A stretch of DNA of 64,000 nt from Bacteroidota bacterium (GTDB lineage Bacteria; Bacteroidota; Bacteroidia; Chitinophagales; Chitinophagaceae). Below the pieces are notes generated by a model that worked only from the letters and a program-made list of their open reading frames with translations, was not told where the DNA came from and searched no databases. Position numbers and translations under genes: made by a program. Positions within the stretch are counted from its first letter, which is position 1; the number at the start of each line of letters is the position of its first letter. Where the stretch lies: contig VGGR01000001.1 in NCBI GenBank assembly GCA_016868585.1, forward strand, positions 248,001-312,000. The letters are read 5' to 3'. This document shows positions 19,916 through 31,200 of this stretch, one piece after another.

Positions 19916-21409
19916 CTACTTCTTTAGCTTACTATGCTGTCGACTATAGGCAAAATAAACAACCAGTCCGATGGCCATCCACAGGAAGGCAACCTTCAAC
20001 GTTTGCCTATCCAGCCCTACAATCATAGCGGTGCAAATAACGACCCCCAGTGTACATACAACGGGTACCAATGGGGTTTTGAATGGACGCTCGATCTCAG
20101 GAGATTTAACGCGAAGGATCCAAACCCCTATACTTACCAGTACAAAAGCAAAAAGTGTTCCAAAGCTGGTTAAATCTCCAGCCATATGGCCAGGAACAAA
20201 AGCGGCAAAACCACCTACAAAAAGGAAAAGAATCCAATTTGCTTTATAAGGGGTTTTAAATTTAGGATGCAGTACGCCAAACGCTTTTGGAATTAATCCA
20301 TCGTTACTCATGGTGTAGAATATTCGGCTTTGCCCCATTAACATTACCAAAATCACAGAGGAGAATCCAGCTAAGATGGCAACAGTTACTGCATTGGCCA
20401 ACCATTGATAATTGGTCATATAGGTGCTGATTGCATAAGCCACAGATGCTTCACGGCCTTTTTCAGGATCTACAAAGTCTGTCCAAGGTGCCACACCTGT
20501 CAGCACGTGACCAAACAAAATGTATAGAATAGTACATATCACTAATGAGCCTAAAATGCCGATTGGCATATCACGTTTAGGGTTTTTAGCTTCTTGCGCG
20601 GCAGTACTCACGGCATCAAAGCCAATAAAGGCAAAGAATACAATAGCCGCACCACCTAACACTCCACCCCATCCGTGTTTGTTCCAGCCACTATAGTCTG
20701 CAATAATTTTTCCAGCTTGATCAGCAATAGGAGCAGTACCAGCAGGAATCAAATAGGGAGTATGATTTTCAGGAAGAATAAACTGCCAGCCGATTACGAT
20801 AAAAAGGATAACAATGGCCACTTTAATAAATACAATCACAGCATTTACCAAGGCGGATTCTTGTGTGCCTTTAATCAACAATAAAGTAAGGGCCAATAGT
20901 ATAATTAATGCAGGTGCATTTATGATTCCCTCATGATAAACACCCGCCGAATCAGTAAAACTTTCAAATGGTGAGTGACACCATTCATAGGGGATGGAAC
21001 CTCCCAATAGCTTGTTCAGGTACTCGCTCCAGGCAATTGAGACAGTAGCGGCCCCTAAAGCATACTCCATGATAAGAGCCCAACCGATGATCCAAGCGAT
21101 CAGCTCGCCCATGGTCACATAGGAGTAAGCATAGGCACTTCCTGCAATGGGTATCATGGATGCAAACTCTGCATAGCAAAGTCCGGCAAAGGCACATCCA
21201 ATCGCGGCAACAATAAATGAAAGGGTAACGGCAGGACCAGCAGCCTGACCGGCCGCTGCTGCAGTACGAACAAACAGTCCGGCACCAATAATGGCACCAA
21301 TACCCAGGGCAATTAAATTCGTGGCACCAAGGGTTCTTTTTAATCCTTTTTCACTGTCTACCGCTTGGGCAAGAATTTGATCCAAGGACTTTTTTGCAAA
21401 CAAACTCAT
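19916..21409 (-). CDS. APC-family amino acid permease (cationic amino acid transporter-like)
   Basis: TNLIALGIGAIIGAGLFVRTAAAAGQAAGPAV; FFAFIGFDAVSTAAQEAKNPKRDMPIGI. Confidence 0.93.
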   Translation of the reverse strand: MSLFAKKSLDQILAQAVDSEKGLKRTLGATNLIALGIGAIIGAGLFVRTAAAAGQAAGPAVTLSFIVAAIGCAFAGLCYAEFASMIPIAGSAYAYSYVTMGELIAWIIGWALIMEYALGAATVSIAWSEYLNKLLGGSIPYEWCHSPFESFTDSAGVYHEGIINAPALIILLALTLLLIKGTQESALVNAVIVFIKVAIVILFIVIGWQFILPENHTPYLIPAGTAPIADQAGKIIADYSGWNKHGWGGVLGGAAIVFFAFIGFDAVSTAAQEAKNPKRDMPIGILGSLVICTILYILFGHVLTGVAPWTDFVDPEKGREASVAYAISTYMTNYQWLANAVTVAILAGFSSVILVMLMGQSRIFYTMSNDGLIPKAFGVLHPKFKTPYKANWILFLFVGGFAAFVPGHMAGDLTSFGTLFAFVLVSIGVWILRVKSPEIERPFKTPLVPVVCTLGVVICTAMIVGLDRQTLKVAFLWMAIGLVVYFAYSRQHSKLKK

Positions 21410-21467
21410 GCGTTGGTTTTTAGGAGTTCTAAGATAAGAAATGCAGGCCTAAACTCTCAATTTTCGA

Positions 21468-22901
21468 TTATTCATCCTTTTTTTGGCGGGCAAGGGCCAG
21501 GTAATACAGCGGCACCCCCAATAAAACAATGATTAACCCTGGCCAGGTAAACTCAGGTTTATAGATGATCAGCAAAATGCAAAAAATTGCTCCCATTAGC
21601 ATGTAAAGACCTGGTAATATTGGATAACCGACTGCTTTATAGGGTCGTTCCGCATTCGGTTGCTTTTTTCTGAGTATAAAAATCCCTGCAATGGTGAGCA
21701 TATAAAAAAGCACCACTACAAATGAAATCATATCTAAGAGTTGTCCGTATTGACCACTTAAGCTCCAGATGGCTGCAACAATACATTGTACCCATAGGGC
21801 CACCTGTGGTACAGCTTGTTTATTTAATGTTCCTGCTTGCTTGAAAAATAATCCGTCTTTGGCCATAGTATAATAAACGCGTGCCCCAGCCATTATAAGA
21901 CCGTTATTGCATCCAAAGGTTGAGATCATGATCAATACAGCAATTAATGTGGTGCCAAAAGCAGGGAAGATAATGTTTGCAGCTGCAACAGCCACTCGAT
22001 CATCTGCCGGGAAAGCTAAATCCTTTAATGGTAATACATGTAAGTACATTAAGTTGGCAGAAACGTAAATGGCAGTAACAATTAATGTGCCTAACAATAA
22101 GCTAAGCCCAATATTTCTTTTGGGATTTTTCATTTCCCCTGCAATAAAAGTCACATTGTTCCAAGCGTCGCTGCTAAAAATAGAACCTACCATGGCTGCT
22201 GCAATAGCACCCATTAACGCGGCTCCTCCAATGGGGGTCCATGATGTTGGTAAAAGACCACCTGCACTATCTTTAGTGCCCAAATCCTGCGCAGCTTGAA
22301 ATCCGGTTGCCCAGTTTTGACTCCAGTAGCTGTTTTTTACCAAAAAGAATCCAAATATGATCAATCCAAAGAGCGCAATCAGTTTTGCGCTGGTGAAAAT
22401 AGTCTGGATTAATTTTCCTTCTTTAACGCCCCGGGAATTGATATAGGTTAGCAAAGCAATGATAAAAATTGCCACTAATTGCCCGGCATATACTTTGGTG
22501 ATGCCGGCATCAATAAGGAGATAGTTGTTACCAAGTTCCGGAATCAGGTAAGCGAGAAACTTGGAGAATGCCACACCCACTGCGGCAATAGAAGCAGTTT
22601 GAATTACAGCAAAAAAACTCCAACCAAATAAAAATCCCATAAGTGGGTTGTAGGCCTCTTTCAAATACACATACTGGCCACCCGCTTTGGGAAACATACC
22701 ACTCAACTCTCCATAGCTGAGGGCTGCAATCAAGGTCATAAAGCCTGTGAGTAACCAAACTGCCACCAGCCATCCGGCACTCCCCACATTTCGTGTTATA
22801 TCTGCGCTGACAATAAAAATTCCGGATCCTATCATAGACCCGGCAACAATCATAGTGCCGTCAAGTAAGCCCAACGTGGGTTTAAAAGTAGAAGTAGACA
22901 T
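21468..22901 (-). CDS. APC-family amino acid permease (LAT-like)
   Basis: GLLDGTMIVAGSMIGSGIFIVSADI; NNVTFIAGEMKNPKRNIGLSLLLG. Confidence 0.92.
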   Translation of the reverse strand: MSTSTFKPTLGLLDGTMIVAGSMIGSGIFIVSADITRNVGSAGWLVAVWLLTGFMTLIAALSYGELSGMFPKAGGQYVYLKEAYNPLMGFLFGWSFFAVIQTASIAAVGVAFSKFLAYLIPELGNNYLLIDAGITKVYAGQLVAIFIIALLTYINSRGVKEGKLIQTIFTSAKLIALFGLIIFGFFLVKNSYWSQNWATGFQAAQDLGTKDSAGGLLPTSWTPIGGAALMGAIAAAMVGSIFSSDAWNNVTFIAGEMKNPKRNIGLSLLLGTLIVTAIYVSANLMYLHVLPLKDLAFPADDRVAVAAANIIFPAFGTTLIAVLIMISTFGCNNGLIMAGARVYYTMAKDGLFFKQAGTLNKQAVPQVALWVQCIVAAIWSLSGQYGQLLDMISFVVVLFYMLTIAGIFILRKKQPNAERPYKAVGYPILPGLYMLMGAIFCILLIIYKPEFTWPGLIIVLLGVPLYYLALARQKKDE

Positions 22902-23029
22902 CTCTATTGGAATTTGTCTGGTAAGATAATCAATTCCAATCTACAGTATAGGCTTCGCTGCTCTTGAAAATTTTTCAGTGCCATTTTTTTTACCGATTTT
23001 CGAATTCTTGCCTATTTAAACGAATTGTT

Positions 23030-24268
23030 ATGCAGCCTAAAAGCCGTCTCACCCAATATATCCTGCTGGCCATGTTACTTGGAGTTGTAGTGGGGTACTT
23101 GGTTCATACTAATGCATCACCCGATTTTATCAAATCCTTTGCTGCCCAGATTAAACTTTTAGGGAAAGTGTTTATCCGGCTGGTTCAAATGATTATTGCT
23201 CCGCTGGTTTTTGCCACATTGGTGGTTGGAATAGCCAAGTTGGGAGATCTTAAGGCTGTGGGCCGTGTAGGCGGTAAATCTATATTGTGGTTTATTTCTG
23301 CCTCATTGGTGTCGTTAAGCATTGGGTTAATACTTGTCAATATTTTAAAGCCAGGCACATTTATAGATCTGGCGCATGCAGATACGGATGGAGTAAAAGA
23401 TCTGCTCACCAAAAAGCAAGAGTTTTCTGTAGAGAAATTTGTAGAACATGTAATTCCCCGAAGTTTTGTGGAGGCAATGGCTACTAACGAGGTATTGCAA
23501 CTTGTTGTCTTTTCCTTATTCTTTGGTGTGGCCACAACAGCAATGGGAGAAACGGCTCAGCCAGTTATCAAAGCGTTGGATGCTGTTTCACATATTATTC
23601 TAAAAATGGTGGGGTATGTAATGAATTTTGCTCCTTACGGAGTGTTTGGGGCATTGGCCGCTGTGGTGGCAGCAAAAGGGTTGGGCATCTTTCAGTTTTA
23701 CATCATCTACTTTTTATACTTTCTAATTGGGATTGCAATTCTATGGTTACTACTACTAGCTGTGGGTTATTTAATCATTGGAAAGCGAATGGCCGGTTTG
23801 TTGCGTCATATCGGCACTCCTTTGCTAATTGCATTTAGCACAACAAGTAGTGAAGCGGTATTCCCTAAATTAACGGAAGAATTAGAGCGGTTTGGTTGCC
23901 CGAATAAAATTGTATCCTTTGTGTTGCCCTTAGGTTACTCCTTTAATCTGGACGGCAGTATGATGTATATGACTTTTGCCAGTTTGGCAATTGCGCAGGC
24001 TTACAGCATTGAACTGGGCCTGGGTACTCAGATTACTATGCTACTGGTATTGATGCTCACCAGCAAGGGGATTGCAGGCGTTCCCAGGGCCTCTCTGGTT
24101 ATTGTTTTAGCAACCTGCTCTATGTTTGGGATTCCTCCGGAGGGGGTGGCTTTAATTTTGCCAATTGATCACTTTTGTGATATGTTTCGTTCAGCAACAA
24201 ACGTGGTAGGCAATGCTTTGGCCACCACTGCTTTGAGTAAATGGGAAGGAGAACTGAAGCAATCTTAA
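23030..24268 (+). CDS. dicarboxylate/amino acid:cation symporter (DAACS family)
   Basis: STTSSEAVFPKLTEELERFGCPNKI; PLGYSFNLDGSMMYMTFASLAIAQA; SKGIAGVPRASLV. Start MQPKSR at 23030. Confidence 0.94.
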   Translation: MQPKSRLTQYILLAMLLGVVVGYLVHTNASPDFIKSFAAQIKLLGKVFIRLVQMIIAPLVFATLVVGIAKLGDLKAVGRVGGKSILWFISASLVSLSIGLILVNILKPGTFIDLAHADTDGVKDLLTKKQEFSVEKFVEHVIPRSFVEAMATNEVLQLVVFSLFFGVATTAMGETAQPVIKALDAVSHIILKMVGYVMNFAPYGVFGALAAVVAAKGLGIFQFYIIYFLYFLIGIAILWLLLLAVGYLIIGKRMAGLLRHIGTPLLIAFSTTSSEAVFPKLTEELERFGCPNKIVSFVLPLGYSFNLDGSMMYMTFASLAIAQAYSIELGLGTQITMLLVLMLTSKGIAGVPRASLVIVLATCSMFGIPPEGVALILPIDHFCDMFRSATNVVGNALATTALSKWEGELKQS

Positions 24269-24281
24269 TTAATTATTAAGC

Positions 24282-25016
24282 ATGTTTTTAACAGTACTGG
24301 CCTCTTTTCATTGGACCGATTTGCTACAGCCTCAATTCTATCTTGAAAATGGTGGACTATGGCTTTTGCTTTTTGTGGTATTTGCTGAAACCGGCTTGTT
24401 TATGGGGTTTTTCCTTCCTGGCGATTCGTTATTATTTGTTGCAGGAATTTACGCACGTACAATGACTACAAGCGCAGGAGAAGTGGTTCCAGGCTTAGCG
24501 CATCAATTTCTAAATCTGATTGGATTAGGTACTCTCCAAAATGAGTGGATTGATCTGTTTGTGCTTTCAGGCCTTATAGCAGTGGCAGGTATTTTGGGAA
24601 ATAGTGTGGGGTACTGGACGGGTCAAAAAGTGGGCCCTGCTATGTACGAATGGGAGGATCGCTTGCTTTTCAAGAAAAAATATCTTTTTCAAGCCAGGAA
24701 TTTTTATCAAAAACATGGGGGACTAGCTGTTATCGGAGCACGTTTTCTTCCATTGATACGAACTTTTGCGCCTATAGTAGCCGGGATCGTGCAAATGGAT
24801 AGACAGAGGTTCCATTTTTTCAATGTGGTGGGTTCTATTTCATGGGTTGTATCTATGATATTCTCTGGATATTTTCTACAGAAATGGATCTTAACTCAAT
24901 TTGGGTTTGATTTAAAAGAACATTTAGAGGGAATCGTTTTAGTTATAGTTTTAGTAACCACAGCGCCTGTTTTGTTCAAAATGATTAGGGGAAATATTGC
25001 TGAGAGAAAGCAATAA
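24282..25016 (+). CDS. DedA-family membrane protein
   Basis: FAETGLFMGFFLPGDSLLFVAG; GNSVGYWTGQKVG; HGGLAVIGARFLPLIRTFAPIVAGI. Confidence 0.92.
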   Translation: MFLTVLASFHWTDLLQPQFYLENGGLWLLLFVVFAETGLFMGFFLPGDSLLFVAGIYARTMTTSAGEVVPGLAHQFLNLIGLGTLQNEWIDLFVLSGLIAVAGILGNSVGYWTGQKVGPAMYEWEDRLLFKKKYLFQARNFYQKHGGLAVIGARFLPLIRTFAPIVAGIVQMDRQRFHFFNVVGSISWVVSMIFSGYFLQKWILTQFGFDLKEHLEGIVLVIVLVTTAPVLFKMIRGNIAERKQ

Positions 25017-25023
25017 GAATCGT

Positions 25024-26253
25024 ATGCGTCAAAAACATTCCATCTTTAATCTGGCAGTTGTTGTTGCGGCGTTGGGCTATTTTGTTGACATCTATGATTT
25101 ATTATTATTCAGCATCATTCGTGTGCCAAGCTTAGAGGCACTGGGATTGTCTACAGTCGATGTAAAAACCAACGGCGAACAAATTCTTCAATGGCAAATG
25201 TGGGGTTTGTTGGTTGGGGGAATTGTTTCTGGAATAATAGGAGATAAGCGGGGAAGGCTCAGTGTATTGTTTGGGTCTATTACACTTTATTCGCTGGCTA
25301 ACATTGCTAACGGCTTTGTTGAAACCGTAGATCAATACAAATGGATCAGATTTGTAGCAGGATTAGGTTTGGCCGGGGAGTTAGGTGCTGGTATAACACT
25401 GGTTGCAGAAATTGTTCCAAAGGCCAAGAGGGGAGTGGCTACGTCGTTAGTGGCAGGAATTGGCCTTACCGGTGCAGTCTTAGCCTATTTCATGAAAGAG
25501 TTATTTGATTGGCGAACTTGTTACTTCATTGGAGGTGGTTTGGGAATTCTGCTGCTTTTACTTCGTGTTTCTGTTTTTGAGTCTGGGCTTTACAATCAAG
25601 TAAAGACAAAAAAAGTAATGCGGGGTAATTTCCTATCATTTTTTACCAACGCTGATCGCTTCAGGCGTTATTTGTTAGGGATATTGATTGGGCTTCCCAC
25701 TTGGTTTGTAATTGGCGTACTGGTTACATTTTCTAATGATTTTGCAAAAGAGTTTGGAATTACTGAAAAGATCGATCCTGGAAAGGCAATTATGTTTGCC
25801 TATGCTGCCATTTCACTGGGAGATATTTTAATAGGCTTAATTAGTCAACAATTCCAAAGTCGCAAAAAGGCGTTGTTTATTTTTTATGCTATCACCATCT
25901 TATTCATGGTGGCGTACTTTACGTTGCTTTGGGAAGGTACTGCCACGCAGCTTTATTGGATATGTGCCGGATTGGGCTTTGGCACTGGCTTTTGGGCCAT
26001 CTTTGTGACCATGGGCGCCGAGCAATTTGGAACAAATCTTAGAGCCACAGCGGCTACCACCATTCCCAATATGGTCAGAGGGATGCTTGCTGTATTTATT
26101 TTGCCGTTGTTCAAATGGCTTGAGCACTTGCCCGCGCTAGACTATGTTGATGCGGGGATCTATACAGGAGTAATTATTATGACAATAACTCTTCTGGCAG
26201 CTGCATTAACACGCGAAACATTTCATAAGGATCTAGATTATTTGGAAGAGTAG
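25024..26253 (+). CDS. MFS transporter
   Basis: GGIVSGIIGDKRGRLSVLFGSI motif A; RFVAGLGLAGELGAGITLVAEIVPKAKRG; 12 TM-like pattern. Start MRQKHS at 25024 preferred over 24997. Confidence 0.88.
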   Translation: MRQKHSIFNLAVVVAALGYFVDIYDLLLFSIIRVPSLEALGLSTVDVKTNGEQILQWQMWGLLVGGIVSGIIGDKRGRLSVLFGSITLYSLANIANGFVETVDQYKWIRFVAGLGLAGELGAGITLVAEIVPKAKRGVATSLVAGIGLTGAVLAYFMKELFDWRTCYFIGGGLGILLLLLRVSVFESGLYNQVKTKKVMRGNFLSFFTNADRFRRYLLGILIGLPTWFVIGVLVTFSNDFAKEFGITEKIDPGKAIMFAYAAISLGDILIGLISQQFQSRKKALFIFYAITILFMVAYFTLLWEGTATQLYWICAGLGFGTGFWAIFVTMGAEQFGTNLRATAATTIPNMVRGMLAVFILPLFKWLEHLPALDYVDAGIYTGVIIMTITLLAAALTRETFHKDLDYLEE

Positions 26254-26526
26254 ATCTATAGCTTCTCACTCAACTCAAGCCACCTCAGTTCTTTTTGATC
26301 CAGATTTTTTATTACCAGTTCAAGTTCTAACGCTAGCGGTAGCTCCTGGTTCCAATCATCTCTCCTTTACTAATTCTACCTAGGTTATTGACCGGGATTG
26401 GGGTAGAACCTCCGGGTAACCACCGTAAAATAGCCGTATTTCTGCTTTTTCAAAACCATTGGTTGGTAGCTATCTGGTAAAGGTCCAATATAGCCATGCG
26501 GAACAACGTATTACTATTATGAGTAA
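26254..26526 (-). pseudogene. possible C-terminal remnant of an ABC-F ATPase gene
   Basis: Reverse-strand translation ending at about 26257 reads ...RDDWNQELPLALELELVIKNLDQKELRWLELSEKL*, like an ABC-F C-terminal coiled coil. No start codon or ATPase motifs remain. Confidence 0.4.
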
Positions 26527-28167
26527 TCATTTTTGTGAACTGTACACTTTTTCGCCGTTGATAAAAGTACTTATAACTCTTGTATTTAGTATATCTACTG
26601 GGTTGATATGCATCAAGTCTTTCTCAAGGATCACAAAGTCTGCCCATTTCCCTTTTTCTAAACTTCCTTTTTTCAATTCTTCAAAATTAGCACGTGCCGC
26701 CCATATGGTCATCCCTTTAAGTGCCTCCTGTCGGCTCAGTGCTTCTTTAATTTGAAATCCATTGGAAGGCCAACCCTTCGAATCAGTTCTTGTGACTGCG
26801 GCATAAAAAGTTTTAAAAGGAGAAATATCCTCGACAGGGAAGTCAGTGCCCAGCGGTATCCAGCCATTTTGCTTCAACAGTGACTGATACGCGTACGCTT
26901 GGGAAATTCGCTCATTACCAAGACGTTCTTCAGCCCAATACATATCTGAAGTTGCATGTGTGGGTTGCACGGATGGAATAATTTGGTATTGTCCAAAAAA
27001 ATTAATGTCTGCTGGGTTCACCACTTGTGCATGTTCAATTCTCCATCTTTTATTATCACCCGATTTAAGGTAGCGTGCATAGGTAGTGAGAATGGTGCGA
27101 TTTCCACTGTCTCCAATTGCATGGGTATTCATCTGCCATCCATTCTTGGCGCACCAATTAGCAACGCTATCAAAATGACCGGGAATGCTCAAAAGAAATC
27201 CAAGATGGCCCGCCCTGTCACTGTACTCCTCTAACAAGCAAGCCCCACGGGATCCAAGTGCACCATCTCCATATACTTTAATACTCCTGACGGTGAGACG
27301 ATCTGTGATGAGTATACCATTTTTTTCCGCATAGGCATAGTTAGCTTCTTTGTCGCTGAGCATCACATATAGCCGAATCAACAGTGAGCCATTTTTTTGA
27401 AGCTTTTTTAGTTGTTCAACTACCGATGCCTCAAGGCCACAGTCATCAATGGTGGTGAGCCCAACTGCCAAACAGTTTTCTTGTGCCTTTTTAATTGCTT
27501 TTTTGAAAGCCGCTTCACTAATTGGAGGGATAATTTTGTTTACCAGCTCCACGGCGTTGTCAATAAGTACTCCCGTTGGTTCTCCGCCTTCCACTAATAC
27601 TTCGCCTCCTGTCATGGTTTCTCCGCCCTTGATTCCAGCTTGTTGTAATGCATGTTGGTTTGCAATTGCTGCATGGCCGTCTACTCTGGTAAGTAATACC
27701 GGTCTGTCAGGAAATAAATTATTTAGTGGAGCAGGGTTAGGATATTTTTTGTCGGCCCAATCATTTTGATCCCAACCTTCACCTAAAATCCATCCAGTGG
27801 GATTTTCTTTTGCAAATTCTTGGATTTTGTAAAGTATTTCCTCCCAGCTTTTAGTGCCAACCAGATTTACACGTAGTAAGTTGAGCGCATAGCCAACAAA
27901 ATGTGCATGGGCATCTATAAAACCAGGGTAAATAAATTTTCCTTCTGCATTTAATTTTTCAGCAAAAGAGTATCGGGCTGACAAGGAGGATGGGCTACCA
28001 GTCGCTACAATTTTTCCATCCTTGATGGCCATGGCCTCCATTGTGGTAAACAGTGAGTCTACCGTATAAATTTTTGCATTATACACTAATAAGTCTGCCT
28101 TTTTGCCTGTGCATGCACTAAGCCAAAAGGTAATGCTCAGCACAATAAAAATATTTTTTAGGTGCAT
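26527..28167 (-). CDS. amidohydrolase (YtcJ-like) lipoprotein
   Basis: LSACTGKKADLLVYNAKIYTVD; GKFIYPGFIDAHAHFVG; IEHAQVVNPADINFFGQYQIIPSVQPTHATSDMYWAEERLG; LGTDFPVE. Confidence 0.93.
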   Translation of the reverse strand: MHLKNIFIVLSITFWLSACTGKKADLLVYNAKIYTVDSLFTTMEAMAIKDGKIVATGSPSSLSARYSFAEKLNAEGKFIYPGFIDAHAHFVGYALNLLRVNLVGTKSWEEILYKIQEFAKENPTGWILGEGWDQNDWADKKYPNPAPLNNLFPDRPVLLTRVDGHAAIANQHALQQAGIKGGETMTGGEVLVEGGEPTGVLIDNAVELVNKIIPPISEAAFKKAIKKAQENCLAVGLTTIDDCGLEASVVEQLKKLQKNGSLLIRLYVMLSDKEANYAYAEKNGILITDRLTVRSIKVYGDGALGSRGACLLEEYSDRAGHLGFLLSIPGHFDSVANWCAKNGWQMNTHAIGDSGNRTILTTYARYLKSGDNKRWRIEHAQVVNPADINFFGQYQIIPSVQPTHATSDMYWAEERLGNERISQAYAYQSLLKQNGWIPLGTDFPVEDISPFKTFYAAVTRTDSKGWPSNGFQIKEALSRQEALKGMTIWAARANFEELKKGSLEKGKWADFVILEKDLMHINPVDILNTRVISTFINGEKVYSSQK

Positions 28168-28211
28168 AGAATATAATTATTGATTCGCCAAAAAATTATG
28201 AATGTAAAATG

Positions 28212-28240
28212 AAAAAGCCGCACTGTTGGGCGGCTTTTTT
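28212..28240 (-). terminator. intrinsic terminator downstream of TonB-dependent receptor
   Basis: AAAAGCCGC-ACTGTTGG-GCGGCTTTTTT hairpin with A/T tracts on both sides. Confidence 0.75.
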
Positions 28241-28259
28241 AAAATAGTAAACAGTTTGC

Positions 28260-31200
28260 TTAGTTGAAGAGGTAACGCAAACCAAATTGGATGGAATAAG
28301 TTGAGGCAATGCTCACATTATCGCGGAAGGTCTTGGTGATAATGTCGCCATTTGCACTAGCCAAACGGTATACTGGAAGAACTGTACCACCAGGAACCAA
28401 GCTGGGAGCGTTGGTGATAGCCAATACACGGCTATTATTGATGGTTTTTAATTTACCCCATCCCGGATCAACCAGGTTGCCCGCATTGAAAATATCGATG
28501 CTGAACTGAAGTACGTTTTTAGTACCCTTGATATTAGCAAATAAATCCTGTAGAATTTTTACATCCAGTCTGCTCAACCATGGAAATTGGGCACCATTAC
28601 GCTCAGCAAATTGTCCACGATGTGCTCTTAAGTATTTATCCTGCTGGATATAACGCTCGAATAAAGCACGTTGGTCAACTTGGCTGTAAGAAACACCATT
28701 TACAGTGTTAGCACCAAAAAGCATTTGTTGTACCTCAGTGGCAGTTGGGATGTACATCAAATCATTTCCAAGCACACCGTCACGGTTAAAGTCACCATCA
28801 TATACATAGCTGAAGCGACCATTGATTCCCCCATTATAGTAAGCAGAAATGGTGGTAGCAAGGTTTTTGAAATACTCTTTACGGTAGGAGAGCGTTGCTA
28901 CTACACGATCAGGAATTACATAGTCAGCATAGCTCAGCATTGGGGCATTAGGTCCAAACACATTTGCCGTTCCCTGCCATGCAGAAAGAGGCTGGTCACC
29001 ACCACCATCAAATAAATTAGAGGCCATTGATTTGGTGTAGGCCACAGACCAAGCAAATCCTTTGCTATACGATTTTTCAATTTTTGCAGTTAAGGAGAAA
29101 TAGTAACCACGATTTCCATTATCAAGCACAACAGTGTTAAAGGCCCCACTGCCTCCAGGTGTAGGAATACCATTACTTAATGTATTGATAAAACGTGTTT
29201 GAGTTGTGGATCCATAAATTGGACGATTATCAGGATATGAAGCAACGTTAAGTAATGCAGGAGAAATCATATTGGGGTTACGGAAAATAGCCGTGTTCAC
29301 ATCTTTATTAAAGATGGCTTCCAATGTTCCTACAACATCTTTACCCAGACGAGTGTCGATGGCTAAGGTGGTTTTCCAAGTTTGAGGATTCTTAAAGTCT
29401 TCAACAAGGGCAGTGATGCTTCCAGGTACAATGGTACCAGCCCTAGGCACCACAGAAGGTCTGTAAGCAGCAGGGTTAGGATTGAAAGGACCAGGTGTGT
29501 TGGCCTGACCATTCCAGAACTGAGTCACTTGGATCATTCCATTGTCGCCAGACTGGCTCACAATCCATACAAAAGGAATACGTCCGGTAAAGATTCCAGT
29601 TCCGCCACGGATTTGAAGAGAACGATCTCCATATAAATCCCAGTTAAAACCAACACGTGGAGACCACATCAAACGATTCTTGGGAAGGTTCCCTGTGTTG
29701 ATAGTTTCACCAGCTGCAAATGACATCTTAGCTACAAGAGGGTGTGTCATGATTTGTGGAACCTCAGGGTAAGTTGGAAGATCTACACGAAGCCCAAGTG
29801 TTACACGTAAATCTTTGTTAACTGCAATTTCATCTTGTCCGTACAATGAGTATTGACCAAACTTGAATGCTGACAACGCGGGGGCAAAGTTTTTAGACAA
29901 GGAGTACGTAATGGCAAAGTCACGTGGCTTATTGCCATTAGCAAAATCTGACCAAGTATTGAAAACATAATAGCTGGTTGCAAAACGTTGGAATCCATTC
30001 AATGTCTCACTCAATTCAAATTGGCCACCAACGGTCCAGTTATGAATACCCTTGGTCCAAGTGGTGTTATTAATTACAGAGTAGGTTTTCACCTGACGGA
30101 GGTTCCCAAAACTAAATGGTTCATATCCAAATGAAGTGTAGGGAGCGGGTCCTGTTACACCTCCTGTGTTGCTGAGGATATCAACAAAAGGGAAGGTCTG
30201 ACTATCTGTAGAACGAGAGTCGTTCTGGAAAGTATAAGTGGCGCGTAGCGTATTAGATACTTTACCGAATGAAGAGTTCAATTCAGCAGCTAATGAATAA
30301 AGGTTGGCACCTTGGAAATAGTTGGAGTTTTTAAACCATAAAGAGGTACTTGCTGTACGCGTACTGGTATAGTTAACGTTAGAACCCGACACGGAAGTAC
30401 TTGGCGTAAATGGTTCACCACCCTCAACCTGGCTGTAGCGAACGTTCATGCGATGTTTGCTATTAATGTTCCAGTCCAAACGCACCAGGTATTTTTTACG
30501 CTCGATGTTTGGTACATATCCCTGATAAGGTCCTGTAACGTAACCATAGCGATCCAGCAAGAAATTGCTGATGTAGTTTAGTGAGTCTGCCGTAGGGCGA
30601 ACAATGTTTGGTGCACTTCCGTAAGGAGCAGCTGCAGTGGCTGCAAAAAAGTTTTGAATGGATTTTGGTTGATTTTCTGTTTCATAGTTCAAGAAGAAAA
30701 ACAACTTATTCTTAATGATGGGTCCACCCATGCGGAAGCCATATTGTTTGTACTCCTCTACAGGGCGCAAAAACTTAGAAGCTTCAACTTGATCACCACG
30801 CTGCTTCTCAGTGCGGAAATAGTTATAAACAGACCCGCTGAATGTGTTAGTACCTGCGCGAGTCACCGCATTGATTGCAGAGCCGATAAATCCGGATTGT
30901 TTGATATCAAATGGAGTGATGTTTACAGCGATTTCATCAATGGCATCCAGTGAAATAGGGGCACCACCTGCAGGCAGGTTTGAGCCAATTCCAAAGCTGT
31001 TATTAAAATCAGAACCGTCAACAGTAAAGTTATTTTGGCGATAGTTACCACCACCCACTGAAGCACCATTTGCCTGTGGCGTGACACGTGTGATGTCGTT
31101 CAAGCTACGGCTGATGGTAGGAAGTTGGTTGATCTGGCGTGTACCAACATTGGTAACAGCACCGGTTCTACCAGCATTTAAAATTGAATTTCTTCTGGCG

